A stretch of DNA of 64,000 nucleotides from JAOPZW01 sp963803375 (lineage in GTDB: Bacteria > Actinomycetota > Thermoleophilia > Solirubrobacterales > Solirubrobacteraceae), in NCBI GenBank assembly GCA_963803375.1, contig CAWDMB010000005.1:1-64000 (forward strand), in the 5' to 3' direction. A model generated the notes under the pieces. The model saw only the letters and a program-made list of their open reading frames with translations. It searched no databases and had not been told where the DNA came from. Positions 25,362 to 33,296 of this stretch are shown here, in pieces (within the stretch, counting starts at the first letter, position 1; each line of letters starts with the position of its first letter). The position numbers and the translations under genes are program-made.

Positions 25362-25895
25362 TCATGCGCGCTTGCCGACCTTCCGGGCGACGTACTCGCC
25401 CTCGTAGCGGATGCCCTTGCCCTTGTAGGGCTCGGGCGGGCGCTGCTTGCGGATGTAGGCCGCGATCTCGCCGACCCGCTGCTTGGAGTTGCCGCGCACG
25501 ACGACCCGCGTCGGCTGCGGGACCTCGAACTCGATGCCGTCCGGCGCCCTGACCGGCACGGGGTGCGAGTAGCCCAGCGCGAGCTCGAGGTCGCGGCCGC
25601 GCAGCTGCGCGCGATAACCGACGCCCTGGATCTCGAGCGTCTTCGAGAAGCCGCTCGTCACGCCCTCGACCATGTTGGCCACGAGCGAGCGCGTGAGCCC
25701 GTGCAGCGCGCGGTGCTCGCCGCGATCGGTGGGGCGTGTCACGACGAGCTCGGCGTCGTGCTGCTCGACGGTGATGTCCCGCGGGACGCGCTCGTGGAGC
25801 TCGCCGCGCGGGCCGTTGACCCGGACGACCTCGGGCTCGATCGACACCGAGACGGTCTCGGGCACGGGGATCGGCTTGCGGCCGATGCGGGACAT
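25362..25895 (-). CDS. rplF: 50S ribosomal protein L6
   Basis: The 177-residue protein starts MSRIGRKPIPVPETVSVSIE and ends in the L6 signature PPEPYKGKGIRYEGE. It sits near the factor-binding site. Length is standard; it is 5 bases from rpsH and 55 bases before rplR. Confidence 0.97.
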   Translation of the reverse strand: MSRIGRKPIPVPETVSVSIEPEVVRVNGPRGELHERVPRDITVEQHDAELVVTRPTDRGEHRALHGLTRSLVANMVEGVTSGFSKTLEIQGVGYRAQLRGRDLELALGYSHPVPVRAPDGIEFEVPQPTRVVVRGNSKQRVGEIAAYIRKQRPPEPYKGKGIRYEGEYVARKVGKRA

Positions 25896-25900
25896 CGCGG

Positions 25901-26308
25901 CTACCAGACCTGCGCGACGACCTCGCCGCCGACGCCCGCCTGGCGGGCCTCGTGGCCGGTCATCACGCCCCGTGACGTGGACACGATCGACGTCCCCATG
26001 CCGCCCTGGACCTTCGGGATCTCGCCGCGGCCGACGTACGTGCGCCGGCCGGGTCGCGAGACGCGCTTGAGCCCGGAGATCGCGGAGCGGCGGTCGTCGG
26101 TGTACTTCAGGCGCACGCGGATGCGCTCGCCCGGCTGACCGGGCGCGGGCGGCTCGAGCTCGAAGCCCGCGATGTAGCCCTGCTCGGTGAGGATGCGGGC
26201 GAGCTCGCGCTTGAGCCTGCTCGACGGGATCAGGACGTCCTCGTGGGCGGCGGAGATGCCGTTGCGCACGCGCGTGAGGAAGTCTGCGATCGGATCGGTC
26301 ATCGACAT
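25901..26308 (-). CDS. rpsH: 30S ribosomal protein S8
   Basis: The 135-residue protein begins MSMTDPIADFLTRVRNGISA and ends with the S8 signature STSRGVMTGHEARQAGVGGE then VVAQVW. A second ATG at 26302 is an equally possible start. S8 binds the central domain of 16S rRNA and in other bacteria represses the spc operon. Confidence 0.97.
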   Translation of the reverse strand: MSMTDPIADFLTRVRNGISAAHEDVLIPSSRLKRELARILTEQGYIAGFELEPPAPGQPGERIRVRLKYTDDRRSAISGLKRVSRPGRRTYVGRGEIPKVQGGMGTSIVSTSRGVMTGHEARQAGVGGEVVAQVW

Positions 26309-26312
26309 GGCG

Positions 26313-26498
26313 CTACCAGCTGCTCTTCGTCATGCCGGGGATGAAGCCGTTGTGGGCGAGCTCGCGCAGGCAGATGCGGCAGACGCCGAACTTCTTGTAG
26401 ACCGAGCGCGCGCGGCCGCAGCGGCGACAGCGCGTGTACTCGCGGGTCTTGAACTTGTGCGGGCGCGCCTGGCGCACGCGCTGGGACGTCTTGGCCAT
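26313..26498 (-). CDS. rpsN: 30S ribosomal protein S14, zinc-binding (type Z)
   Basis: The 61-residue short form has two CxxC knuckles (CRRCGR and CRICLREL), so it binds zinc. It reads MAKTSQRVRQARPHKFKTRE and ends NGFIPGMTKSSW. Because this form needs zinc, zinc-starved relatives often keep a second, zinc-free copy elsewhere. Confidence 0.97.
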   Translation of the reverse strand: MAKTSQRVRQARPHKFKTREYTRCRRCGRARSVYKKFGVCRICLRELAHNGFIPGMTKSSW

Positions 26499-26501
26499 GC
26501 G

Positions 26502-27095
26502 TCAGGCCTCCTCGGTGGTGTAGGGGTTGCTCTCGCGGCTGAACGGCATGCCGAACGCCTGGAGCAGGGCGTAGGCCTCCGCGTCGGTGCGCGCGGAGGT
26601 GGTGATCGTCACGTCGAGGCCGCGCACCTGGTCGACCTGGTCGTAGTCGATCTCCGGAAAGATGATCTGCTCGCGCACGCCCAGGGTGTAGTTGCCGCGC
26701 CCGTCGAACGACCCCGCCCGCAGGCCACGGAAGTCGCGCACCCGTGGGATCGCGATCGTCAGCAGCCGGTCGAGGAACTCGTACGCGCGCTCGCGGCGCA
26801 GCGTCACCGACACGCCGACGGGCATGCCCTCGCGCACCTTGAACTGCGCGATCGACTTGCGCGCGCGGCGGACGCTCGGGCGCTGGCCGGCGATGATCGC
26901 GAGCTGCTCGGAGGCGGCGTCGAGGACCTTCGAGTCCTGCTTGGCGTCGCCGACGCCCATGTTGAGCGTGATCTTCTCGAGGCGCGGCGCCTGCATCGGC
27001 GTCGAGTAGCCGAAGCGCTCGATCAGCGCCGGGCGGATCTCCTGCAGGTAACGCTCCTTGAGGCGCGCGGTCGTCTTGGGGGCGGCGGTGGCCAT
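26502..27095 (-). CDS. rplE: 50S ribosomal protein L5
   Basis: The 197-residue protein contains RLEKITLNMGVGDAKQDSKV and RERAYEFLDRLLTIAIPRVR, and ends in DAEAYALLQAFGMPF. It contacts 5S rRNA and P-site tRNA. The N-terminal 12 residues are a short Ala/Lys extension. It is 3 bases from rpsN. Confidence 0.97.
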   Translation of the reverse strand: MATAAPKTTARLKERYLQEIRPALIERFGYSTPMQAPRLEKITLNMGVGDAKQDSKVLDAASEQLAIIAGQRPSVRRARKSIAQFKVREGMPVGVSVTLRRERAYEFLDRLLTIAIPRVRDFRGLRAGSFDGRGNYTLGVREQIIFPEIDYDQVDQVRGLDVTITTSARTDAEAYALLQAFGMPFSRESNPYTTEEA

Positions 27096-27107
27096 CGTCT
27101 GACGGTC

Positions 27108-27443
27108 CTAGTCGAGCTGCGTCCCGGACCGCCGCGTGACGCGACGGCGGGTGCCGTCCTCGCGGGCGATGCCCACGCGCGTGGGCTTGTGGTCCTTGGG
27201 GTCGACGAGCATGACGTTGGAGATGTGGATCGGGCCTTCCTTCTCGATCACGCCGCCCACGGTCTCGGCCCGCTGGGCCGTCCGCACCTGCTGGGGGCGC
27301 TGATGGCGCTTGACGAGGTTCAGGCCCTCGACGTAGACCCGCTGCCGGGCGGGCTCCACGCGCAGGACCTTGCCGGACTTGCCGCGGTCCTTGCCGCTGA
27401 TGACGACGACCTCGTCGTCGCGGCGGATCTTCGCCGAACCCAT
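27108..27443 (-). CDS. rplX: 50S ribosomal protein L24
   Basis: The 111-residue assembly-initiating protein has the KOW motif (DDEVVVISGKDRGKSGKVLR, residues 9-28) and the block VYVEGLNLVKRHQRP. It lies one base from rplN. Confidence 0.96.
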   Translation of the reverse strand: MGSAKIRRDDEVVVISGKDRGKSGKVLRVEPARQRVYVEGLNLVKRHQRPQQVRTAQRAETVGGVIEKEGPIHISNVMLVDPKDHKPTRVGIAREDGTRRRVTRRSGTQLD

Positions 27444-27444
27444 G

Positions 27445-27813
27445 CTAGAGCACCTCCGGCGCGAGGGAGACGATCTTCATGAAGTTGCGCTCGCGCAGCT
27501 CTCGCGCGACGGGCCCGAAGATGCGGGTGCCGCGCGGGTTGTTCTGGGCGTCGATGATGACCGCCGCGTTCTCGTCGAACGCGATGTACGTGCCGTCCTC
27601 GCGGCCGAACTCCTTCTTCGTGCGGACGACGACGGCCTTGACGACCTCACCCTTGCGGACGGTGCCCTGCGGGTTGGCGTGCTTGACCGTCGCGGTGATG
27701 ATGTCGCCGATGCCCGCGTAGCGCCGGCGCGAGCCCCCCTGCACGCGGATGCAGAGGATCTCGCGGGCGCCCGTGTTGTCGGCCACCTTCAGGCGCGTCT
27801 CGTTCTGGATCAA
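27445..27813 (-). CDS. rplN: 50S ribosomal protein L14
   Basis: The 122-residue protein starts MIQNETRLKVADNTGAREIL and has GDIITATVKHANPQGTVRKG and the C-terminal LRERNFMKIVSLAPEVL. It forms an intersubunit bridge. Length is exactly standard. It overlaps the rpsQ stop by 4 bases. Confidence 0.98.
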   Translation of the reverse strand: MIQNETRLKVADNTGAREILCIRVQGGSRRRYAGIGDIITATVKHANPQGTVRKGEVVKAVVVRTKKEFGREDGTYIAFDENAAVIIDAQNNPRGTRIFGPVARELRERNFMKIVSLAPEVL

Positions 27814-28460
27814 TTCGCCCGCTCCAGGACCTCGACGAGGCGCCAGCGCTTCGTCCGCGAGGTCGGCCGCGCCTCGACGACGCGCACGAGGTCGCCCTCG
27901 TGGGCGTCGTTGCGCTCGTCGTGCGCGTGCAGCGTCGACGTGGTGCGCACGATCTTCTGGTAGCGCCGGTGCCGGCGAGCGTCGTCGATGCGCACGGTGA
28001 TCGTCTTGTCGGCCTTGTCGGAGACGACGCGGCCGAGGCGGATCTTCGGCGTGCCGGGGGGCCGGTCGGCCGGCGGCGTGCCGGTGCCCGCCGTGCGCTT
28101 GGCCTTCTCCTGGCCTCGGCGGCGCGAGCGCGCGGCGGCCTTCGCCGCGCGCTGCTCGCCGCGCTGCGGCGGCGTGGCGCCGCGGCGCGTTCCGCGGCGC
28201 GCGCGCGCGGCGACCTTGCGCTCCTGGGCGGTGGGCGGGGTGACGGGCGCCGGCGCCGGCGGCGCGACGGGCTCGGGCGCGGCGTCCTCGGCGGCGGCCT
28301 CGGGCTCGGCCGCGGGCGTGTCCGGCGTCGCCGGGGCGGCGCCCGGCGCCGTCTCCTCGGCGGCGGCCTCGGGCTCGGCCGCGGGCGTGTCCGGCGTCGC
28401 CGGGGCGGCGCCCGGCGCCGTCTCCTCGGCCGTCGGCTCGGTGTTCTGGGGGTCTGCCAT
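27810..28460 (-). CDS. rpsQ: 30S ribosomal protein S17 with long N-terminal extension
   Basis: Normal S17 is 80-90 residues; this protein has 216. The S17 OB-fold core is residues 139-216 (KIRLGRVVSDKADKTITVRI, then EGDLVRVVEARPTSRTKRW). Residues 1-78 are an acidic Ala/Pro/Glu-rich segment with two identical 23-residue repeats (beginning ETAPGAAPATPDTP), and 80-122 are Arg/Lys-rich. The ATG at 28460 has no competing start near the core, and the frame stays open with strong GC3 bias, so the extension appears real. It is unlike the disordered tails on other ribosomal proteins in this block only in carrying both acidic and basic halves. Confidence 0.95.
   Translation of the reverse strand: MADPQNTEPTAEETAPGAAPATPDTPAAEPEAAAEETAPGAAPATPDTPAAEPEAAAEDAAPEPVAPPAPAPVTPPTAQERKVAARARRGTRRGATPPQRGEQRAAKAAARSRRRGQEKAKRTAGTGTPPADRPPGTPKIRLGRVVSDKADKTITVRIDDARRHRRYQKIVRTTSTLHAHDERNDAHEGDLVRVVEARPTSRTKRWRLVEVLERAN
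28285..28422. repeat. Two perfect 69-bp tandem repeats within rpsQ
   Basis: The unit beginning TCCTCGGCGGCGGCCTCGGG occurs at 28285-28353 and 28354-28422 without mismatches, followed by a partial third start. It keeps the reading frame (23 codons) and so duplicates part of the acidic extension of S17. The identity suggests a recent duplication. Confidence 0.9.
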
Positions 28461-28469
28461 CTGGTTCGC

Positions 28470-28676
28470 CTATCGGATCGCGTTCTGGTCGAGGCCGCGC
28501 TCGCGGGCGACGGTCAGCGCCCGCGCGAGATCGCGCTTGGCGCTGCCGACGCCGGCCGTGTTCTCGAGCTCGCCCGTGGCGAGCTGGAAGCGCAGGCCGA
28601 AGACGTCCCGGCGGGACGTCCGGATGTGCTCGACGAGCTCATCGTCGGTGAGTTCACGCAGCTCCTTGGCCTGCAT
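28470..28676 (-). CDS. rpmC: 50S ribosomal protein L29
   Basis: The 68-residue helical protein reads MQAKELRELTDDELVEHIRT and ends in LTVARERGLDQNAIR. Its ATG overlaps the last base of the rplP stop (TGATG). L29 sits at the peptide exit and helps dock chaperones. Confidence 0.96.
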   Translation of the reverse strand: MQAKELRELTDDELVEHIRTSRRDVFGLRFQLATGELENTAGVGSAKRDLARALTVARERGLDQNAIR

Positions 28677-29089
28677 CACAACTCCTCGCGCACGACGAAC
28701 TTCGTCTTGACGGGCAGCTTCGTGCCGGCGAGCCGGATCGCCTCGCGGGCCAGCGGCTCGGGGACGCCGGCGAGCTCGAACATGACGCGCCCGGGCTTGA
28801 CGACCGCCACCCAGCCCTCGGGCGACCCCTTGCCCGAGCCCATGCGGGTCTCGGCCGGCTTCTTCGTGAAGCTCTTGTCCGGAAAGACGTTGATCCAGAC
28901 CTTGCCGCCACGCTTGATCTTGCGGGTCATCGCGATGCGCGCGGCCTCGATCTGCCGGTTGGTGAGCCAGCCGGCCTCGAGCGACTTCAGGCCGTACTCG
29001 CCGAACTGCACGGTCGTCTGCCCGCGCGAAAGGCCCCTGCGGCGGCCGCGATGGACCTTCCGGTGCTTGACGCGCTTGGGGCTGAGCAT
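28676..29089 (-). CDS. rplP: 50S ribosomal protein L16
   Basis: The 137-residue protein starts MLSPKRVKHRKVHRGRRRGL and contains EAGWLTNRQIEAARIAMTRK and MGSGKGSPEGWVAVVKPGRV. It sits near the A site of the large subunit. Length is standard. Confidence 0.98.
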   Translation of the reverse strand: MLSPKRVKHRKVHRGRRRGLSRGQTTVQFGEYGLKSLEAGWLTNRQIEAARIAMTRKIKRGGKVWINVFPDKSFTKKPAETRMGSGKGSPEGWVAVVKPGRVMFELAGVPEPLAREAIRLAGTKLPVKTKFVVREEL

Positions 29090-29092
29090 GGC

Positions 29093-30019
29093 CTACCGCC
29101 CCCCTCCCTGCGGGCCGCGCCCGCCGCCGCCACGGCCACCGCCGCCGCCACGGCCACCGCCGCCGAAGCCGCCGCCCTGCCCGCCGCGCCCGCCGCCGCC
29201 GAAGCCGCCGCCACGGCCGCCTCCGCGGCCACCGCCACCGCCGCCGCCGAAGCCGCCGCCCTGCCCGCCGCGCCCGCCGCCGCCGCGGCCGCGGCCGCCG
29301 TCGCCGCGACCGCGGCCGCCGCGCCGGTCGTCGTCGCCGCCGCGCGCCTGCTGCGGGGCGTCCATCTCGGTCAGGTCGGCGCCCGTGTAGCCCTCGGGCA
29401 TGATCTCGCCCTTGTTGATCCAGCACTTCACGCCGATGCGCCCGAAGGTGGTGATCGCCTCGGCGAAGCCGTAGTCGATGTCGGCGCGCATCGTGTGCAG
29501 CGGCACGCGGCCGTCGGAGTAGGACTCCGTGCGGGCCATCTCGGCACCGCCCAGGCGGCCGGAGACCTGGACCTTGCAGCCCTTCGCGCCCGAGCGCATC
29601 GCGCTCGTCAGCGCGCGCTTCATCGCGCGGCGGAAGGCGACGCGGTTGCGCAGCTGCTCGCCGATCGACTGGGCCACGAGCGCGGCGTCGAGCTCGGGGC
29701 GCTTGATCTCGAGGATGTTGACCTTGATCTGCTTGCGGGTCATCCGGTGCAGGTCCCGGCGCAGGGCGTCGACCTCGCTGCCGGACTTGCCGATGACGAT
29801 CCCCGGGCGGGCGGTGTGGATGTTGACCTCCACCTCGCCCGAGTCCTTGCGGATCGTGATGTCCGACAGCCCCGCGTGCGAGAGCTTGGTGACGATGTGC
29901 CTGCGGATCGCGACGTCCTCGGCGAGGTAGTCGCTGAAGTCGCGCTCGGTGAACCAGTTCGACTTCCAGTCGTGGATGTAGCCCACGCGCATGGACTCGG
30001 GGTGGACCTTCTGCCCCAT
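29093..30019 (-). CDS. rpsC: 30S ribosomal protein S3 with C-terminal Arg/Gly-rich tail
   Basis: The 308-residue protein is a normal S3 to about residue 220: start MGQKVHPESMRVGYIHDWKS, KH-domain loop VIGKSG (75-80), and the C-terminal domain with GVKCWINKGEIMPEG. Residues 227-308 form a tail almost entirely of Gly and Arg with RGG and GGFGGGG repeats, resembling RNA-binding RGG regions. The S3 KH domain lines the mRNA entry tunnel and helps its helicase activity, so the tail could contact incoming mRNA (inference). Confidence 0.96.
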   Translation of the reverse strand: MGQKVHPESMRVGYIHDWKSNWFTERDFSDYLAEDVAIRRHIVTKLSHAGLSDITIRKDSGEVEVNIHTARPGIVIGKSGSEVDALRRDLHRMTRKQIKVNILEIKRPELDAALVAQSIGEQLRNRVAFRRAMKRALTSAMRSGAKGCKVQVSGRLGGAEMARTESYSDGRVPLHTMRADIDYGFAEAITTFGRIGVKCWINKGEIMPEGYTGADLTEMDAPQQARGGDDDRRGGRGRGDGGRGRGGGGRGGQGGGFGGGGGGGRGGGRGGGFGGGGRGGQGGGFGGGGRGGGGGRGGGGRGPQGGGR

Positions 30020-30020
30020 G

Positions 30021-30617
30021 TCAGGCCTCCTTCGGCGTGAGCAGGATCGTCAGGTGACTCGTGCGCTTGCGGATCCGCGTGGCGCGGCCCAGCGCGCGCG
30101 GGCGGAAGCGCTTCAGCGTCGGGCCCTCGTCGGCCGTGACGGCGTGGATGCGCAGCTCGTCGCCCAGGAGCTCGTGGTTGTGCTCGGCGTTGGCGACGGC
30201 GGACTCGAGCAGCTTGCTCCAGTCGCGCGCCACCGCCCTCGGCGTGAGCGCGAGGATCGCGCGCGCCTCGGGGACGGACTTGCCCCGGATGTGGTCGCAG
30301 ACGAGGCGGGCCTTGCGCGCCGAGGTGCGCACGTATCGGGCCTGCGCGCGCACGAGCACGCGCTGCGGCGCCGACCCGGTCGCGCCGGCGGGGCGCGCGG
30401 TCCGCGTCCCGGGCACGGCCTCCTCGGCCGCGGCGGCGCCACGGCGGCGCCCACGCGCCGGAGCCGGCGCGTCGTCGCCGGCCGCGGGCTCCGCGGCCTC
30501 GGGCACGGGCTCCGCGGCCGCGGGCTCCGCGGCCTCGGGCCGGGGCTCGCTCGCCTCGGCCTCGGGGGCGGTCGCCTCGGCCTCGGCGGCCTCGCCGGTC
30601 TTCGGGTCCTCGCTCAT
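30021..30617 (-). CDS. rplV: 50S ribosomal protein L22 with N-terminal extension
   Basis: The 198-residue protein has the L22 core from about residue 88 (AQARYVRTSARKARLVCDHI, then AHAVTADEGPTLKRFRPRA-like sequence). Its first 55 residues are acidic Ala/Pro/Glu-rich (EPRPEAAEPAAAEPVPEAAE), then a short Arg-rich patch. ATG 30617 overlaps the rpsS stop (ATGA), supporting the long start. The L22 hairpin lines the exit tunnel. Confidence 0.95.
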   Translation of the reverse strand: MSEDPKTGEAAEAEATAPEAEASEPRPEAAEPAAAEPVPEAAEPAAGDDAPAPARGRRRGAAAAEEAVPGTRTARPAGATGSAPQRVLVRAQARYVRTSARKARLVCDHIRGKSVPEARAILALTPRAVARDWSKLLESAVANAEHNHELLGDELRIHAVTADEGPTLKRFRPRALGRATRIRKRTSHLTILLTPKEA

Positions 30618-30886
30618 CGGCGCCGGCCCGTGTCGGCGTGGCCGCGGTACGTGCGCGTGGGCGCGAACTCGCCCAGCTTGTGGCCGACCATCGACTCCGA
30701 GACGAAGACGGGCACGTGCTTGCGCCCGTCGTGCACGGCGATCGTGTGACCGACCATGTCGGGGAAGATCGTCGAGGTCCGCGACCAGGTGCGCACCATC
30801 CGTTTGGTGTTCGAGGCGTTCATGGCCTCGATGCGCGCCATCAGGCGCTCCTCGACCCACGGCCCCTTCTTGCTCGAACGGCTCAT
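30614..30886 (-). CDS. rpsS: 30S ribosomal protein S19
   Basis: The 90-residue protein starts MSRSSKKGPWVEERLMARIE and contains GHTIAVHDGRKHVPVFVSES and GHKLGEFAPTRTYRGH. It binds 16S rRNA with S13 in the head. Both ends overlap neighbours by 4 bases. Confidence 0.98.
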   Translation of the reverse strand: MSRSSKKGPWVEERLMARIEAMNASNTKRMVRTWSRTSTIFPDMVGHTIAVHDGRKHVPVFVSESMVGHKLGEFAPTRTYRGHADTGRRR

Positions 30887-31728
30887 CGCTTCTTGCCCTT
30901 CCCACGGCGCCGACCACGGACGATGAGACGGTCGGAGCCCTTGTTCTTCTTGCGCGTGCGGTAGCCCAGCGTCGGCACGCCCCAGGGCGTGACGGGGTGG
31001 CGGCCGGCGGTGGTCGCGCCCTCGCCGCCGCCGTGCGGGTGGTCAACGGGGTTCATGGCGGTGCCGCGCGTCTGCGGGCGCACGCCCATGTGCCGCTTGC
31101 GCCCCGCCTTGCCGACCTTGACGTTCTGGTGGTCGGTGTTGCCGATCGTGCCCACGGTCGCGCGGCAGTCGGCGCGCACCATGCGCATCTCGCCCGAGGG
31201 CAGGCGCAGCGTCGCCATCTTGCCGTCCTTGGCCATGAGCTGGACGGCGGCGCCGGCCGAGCGGCCGAGCTGGCCGCCGCGGCCGGGCTGCAGCTCGACG
31301 TTGTGGACGACCGTGCCGACGGGCATGTCGCGCAGCGCGAGCGCGTTGCCGACCGAGATCTCCGCGCCCGGGCCGGACTGCACGGTGGCCCCGACCCGAA
31401 GGCGCGCGGGCGCGAGGATGTAGCTCTTGGCGCCGTCGACGTAGTGCAGCAGCGCGATGTAGGCCGAGCGGTTCGGGTCGTACTCGATCGCCGCGACCTT
31501 CGCGGGGACGCCGTCCTTGCGACGCTTGAAGTCGATGCGGCGGTACAGGCGCTTGGCCCCGCCGCCGCGATGACGGGAGGTCTTGCGCCCGTGGACGTTG
31601 CGCCCCCCGGACTTCGTGAGGCCCTCGACGAGCGCCTTCTCGGGCTCCGAGCGCGTGATCTCCGCGAAGTCGGGATAGGTCGAGAAGCGCCGGCCGGGGC
31701 TCGTGGGCTTGGGCTTGCGGATCGGCAT
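30883..31728 (-). CDS. rplB: 50S ribosomal protein L2
   Basis: The 281-residue protein has GRNVHGRKTSRHRGGGAKRL, and the peptidyl-transferase-associated region MNPVDHPHGGGEGATTAGRH with its conserved His. The C-terminus ends in a Lys/Arg-rich RGRRRGKGKKR. Length is close to the 270-280 norm. Confidence 0.98.
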   Translation of the reverse strand: MPIRKPKPTSPGRRFSTYPDFAEITRSEPEKALVEGLTKSGGRNVHGRKTSRHRGGGAKRLYRRIDFKRRKDGVPAKVAAIEYDPNRSAYIALLHYVDGAKSYILAPARLRVGATVQSGPGAEISVGNALALRDMPVGTVVHNVELQPGRGGQLGRSAGAAVQLMAKDGKMATLRLPSGEMRMVRADCRATVGTIGNTDHQNVKVGKAGRKRHMGVRPQTRGTAMNPVDHPHGGGEGATTAGRHPVTPWGVPTLGYRTRKKNKGSDRLIVRGRRRGKGKKR

Positions 31729-31734
31729 CGGTCC

Positions 31735-32037
31735 TTACCCCTCGAGCCCCTGCAGGCCCTGGAAGATCGGGATCGTGTCCCCCGGGCGCACCTGCACGAT
31801 CGCCTTCTTCCACGCCCGCGTGCGCCCGGCGGTGAGGCCGCGGCGCTTGGGCTTGGAGCGCACGGAGGCCGTGCGGACCTCGACGACCTTGACGTCGTCG
31901 AAGAGCGCCTCGACCGCCTGGCGGATCTGCGTCTTGTGGGCGTCGGGGTGGACGCGGAACGTGTACTTGTCGTTGGCGGCGAGCACGTAGCTCTTCTCGC
32001 TGACGACGGGGCGGATGATGACCTGGCTCGGATCCAC
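31735..32037 (-). CDS. rplW: 50S ribosomal protein L23
   Basis: From GTG 32037 the protein has 100 residues: VDPSQVIIRPVVSEKSYVLA, then KYTFRVHPDAHKTQIRQAVE. L23 is the docking site for trigger factor and SRP at the exit tunnel. It starts 2 bases after rplD. Confidence 0.95.
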   Translation of the reverse strand: MDPSQVIIRPVVSEKSYVLAANDKYTFRVHPDAHKTQIRQAVEALFDDVKVVEVRTASVRSKPKRRGLTAGRTRAWKKAIVQVRPGDTIPIFQGLQGLEG

Positions 32038-32039
32038 GG

Positions 32040-32684
32040 CTACGAGGCCTCCTCGGCGTCGGCGCGCTTGTCGCCCTTCGCGCGGCGCGTGAGCTGCGCG
32101 AGGGCATCCTCCGTGACGAGCAGCGCCGCGGCGCCGACGAGGTCGGCGACGCCGACGCCGTCGGCGGGCAGGACGCTGACGCGGTCGAGGTTGCGGAAGG
32201 AGAGCGCGATGGGCGCCTGCTCCTCGGTCAGCACGACGAGGAGCGACCGGCCGGCCGCCCACTCGCGGATGTGCTCGCCGGCGCGCTTCGTCGAGGGCTC
32301 GGCGAAGCCGGCCGGGTCGAGGACGGCGATCGCGTCGCGCTCGGCGTGCGCAGAGAGCGCGCTGCGCAGCGCGGCGCGGCGCTCCTTGCGGTTGACCTTG
32401 AACGTGTAGCGGCGGGGCGAGGGCCCGAAGGCCGTGCCGCCGCCGGCCCAGATCGGCGAGCGCGAGGAGCCGGCGCGGGAGCGGCCCGTGCCCTTCTGGC
32501 GCCACGGCTTGGCCCCGCCGCCGCGGACCTGGCCGCGGGTCTTCGTCGACGCCGTGCCCTGGCGGCGCGCGGCGAGCTCCGCGCGCACCGACTCGTGCAC
32601 GAGCGGGCCGTTGAAGCGCGCGCCGAACGCCACGTCGTCGAGAGCGACCTGCTCCGAGCGGCCGATCACCGGGGCACTAGCCAC
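32040..32684 (-). CDS. rplD: 50S ribosomal protein L4
   Basis: The 214-residue protein has the L4 loop GTASTKTRGQVRGGGAKPWR and QKGTGRSRAGSSRSPIWAGG, which extends into the exit tunnel. Its start overlaps the rplC end by 8 bases. In other bacteria L4 also represses the S10 operon. Confidence 0.97.
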   Translation of the reverse strand: MASAPVIGRSEQVALDDVAFGARFNGPLVHESVRAELAARRQGTASTKTRGQVRGGGAKPWRQKGTGRSRAGSSRSPIWAGGGTAFGPSPRRYTFKVNRKERRAALRSALSAHAERDAIAVLDPAGFAEPSTKRAGEHIREWAAGRSLLVVLTEEQAPIALSFRNLDRVSVLPADGVGVADLVGAAALLVTEDALAQLTRRAKGDKRADAEEAS

Positions 32685-33294
32685 CGCTGCGCACCTCCAC
32701 GACGCCGTTGCGCGGGCCCGGGACCGACCCGCGGACGAGGAGCAGGTTGCGTCCGGCGTCGACGCGAACGACCTCGAGGCCCTTCTGGGTGACGCGCTTG
32801 GCCCCCATCTGGCCGGGGCCGCGGACGCCCTTGAAGACCCGCGCGGGATCGGCGGCGGCGCCGATCGAGCCCGGGGCGCGGACGTTGTGCGAGCCGTGCG
32901 ACGCGGGCCCGCGGTGGAAGCCGTGGCGCTTGATGGCGCCCTGGAAGCCCTTGCCCTTCGAGGTTCCGGAGACCTTGACGGTGTCGCCCTCGGCGAAGGC
33001 GGCCGCCGTGACCGTCTCGCCGACCTGCAGCTCGCCGGCCTCGTCGCGGAACTCGGCGAGGTGCTTCATGGGCGGCGCGTCGGCCTTCTTGAGATGGCCG
33101 AGCTCGGGCTTGGAGAGGTGCTTCTCGCGCGTCGCGCCGAACGCCAGCTGGACGGCCTCGTAGCCGTCGCGCTCGACCGTGCGGATGCCGGTGACCGGAC
33201 AGGGGCCGGCCTCGAGCACGGTGACGCGCTCGACGCGGCCGTCGTCCAGGAAGAGCTGGGTCATGCCGAGCTTCTTGGCGAGGATGGCGGCCAT
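32677..33294 (-). CDS. rplC: 50S ribosomal protein L3
   Basis: The 205-residue protein starts MAAILAKKLGMTQLFLDDGR and has the L3 signature GFQGAIKRHGFHRGPASHGS. It is an early assembly protein near the peptidyl-transferase centre. ATG 33294 lies 2 bases after rpsJ. Confidence 0.97.
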   Translation of the reverse strand: MAAILAKKLGMTQLFLDDGRVERVTVLEAGPCPVTGIRTVERDGYEAVQLAFGATREKHLSKPELGHLKKADAPPMKHLAEFRDEAGELQVGETVTAAAFAEGDTVKVSGTSKGKGFQGAIKRHGFHRGPASHGSHNVRAPGSIGAAADPARVFKGVRGPGQMGAKRVTQKGLEVVRVDAGRNLLLVRGSVPGPRNGVVEVRSGG

Positions 33295-33296
33295 CG

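Noticed and set aside
29100..29340. Short-period GC repeats resembling a minisatellite or CRISPR
   Set aside because: The repeats keep the S3 frame, have no unique spacers, and encode the Arg/Gly tail.
29051..30040. Long plus-strand frame opposite rpsC
   Set aside because: It is the shadow of the Gly/Arg-rich S3 tail; the antisense frame is open only because of the high GC content.
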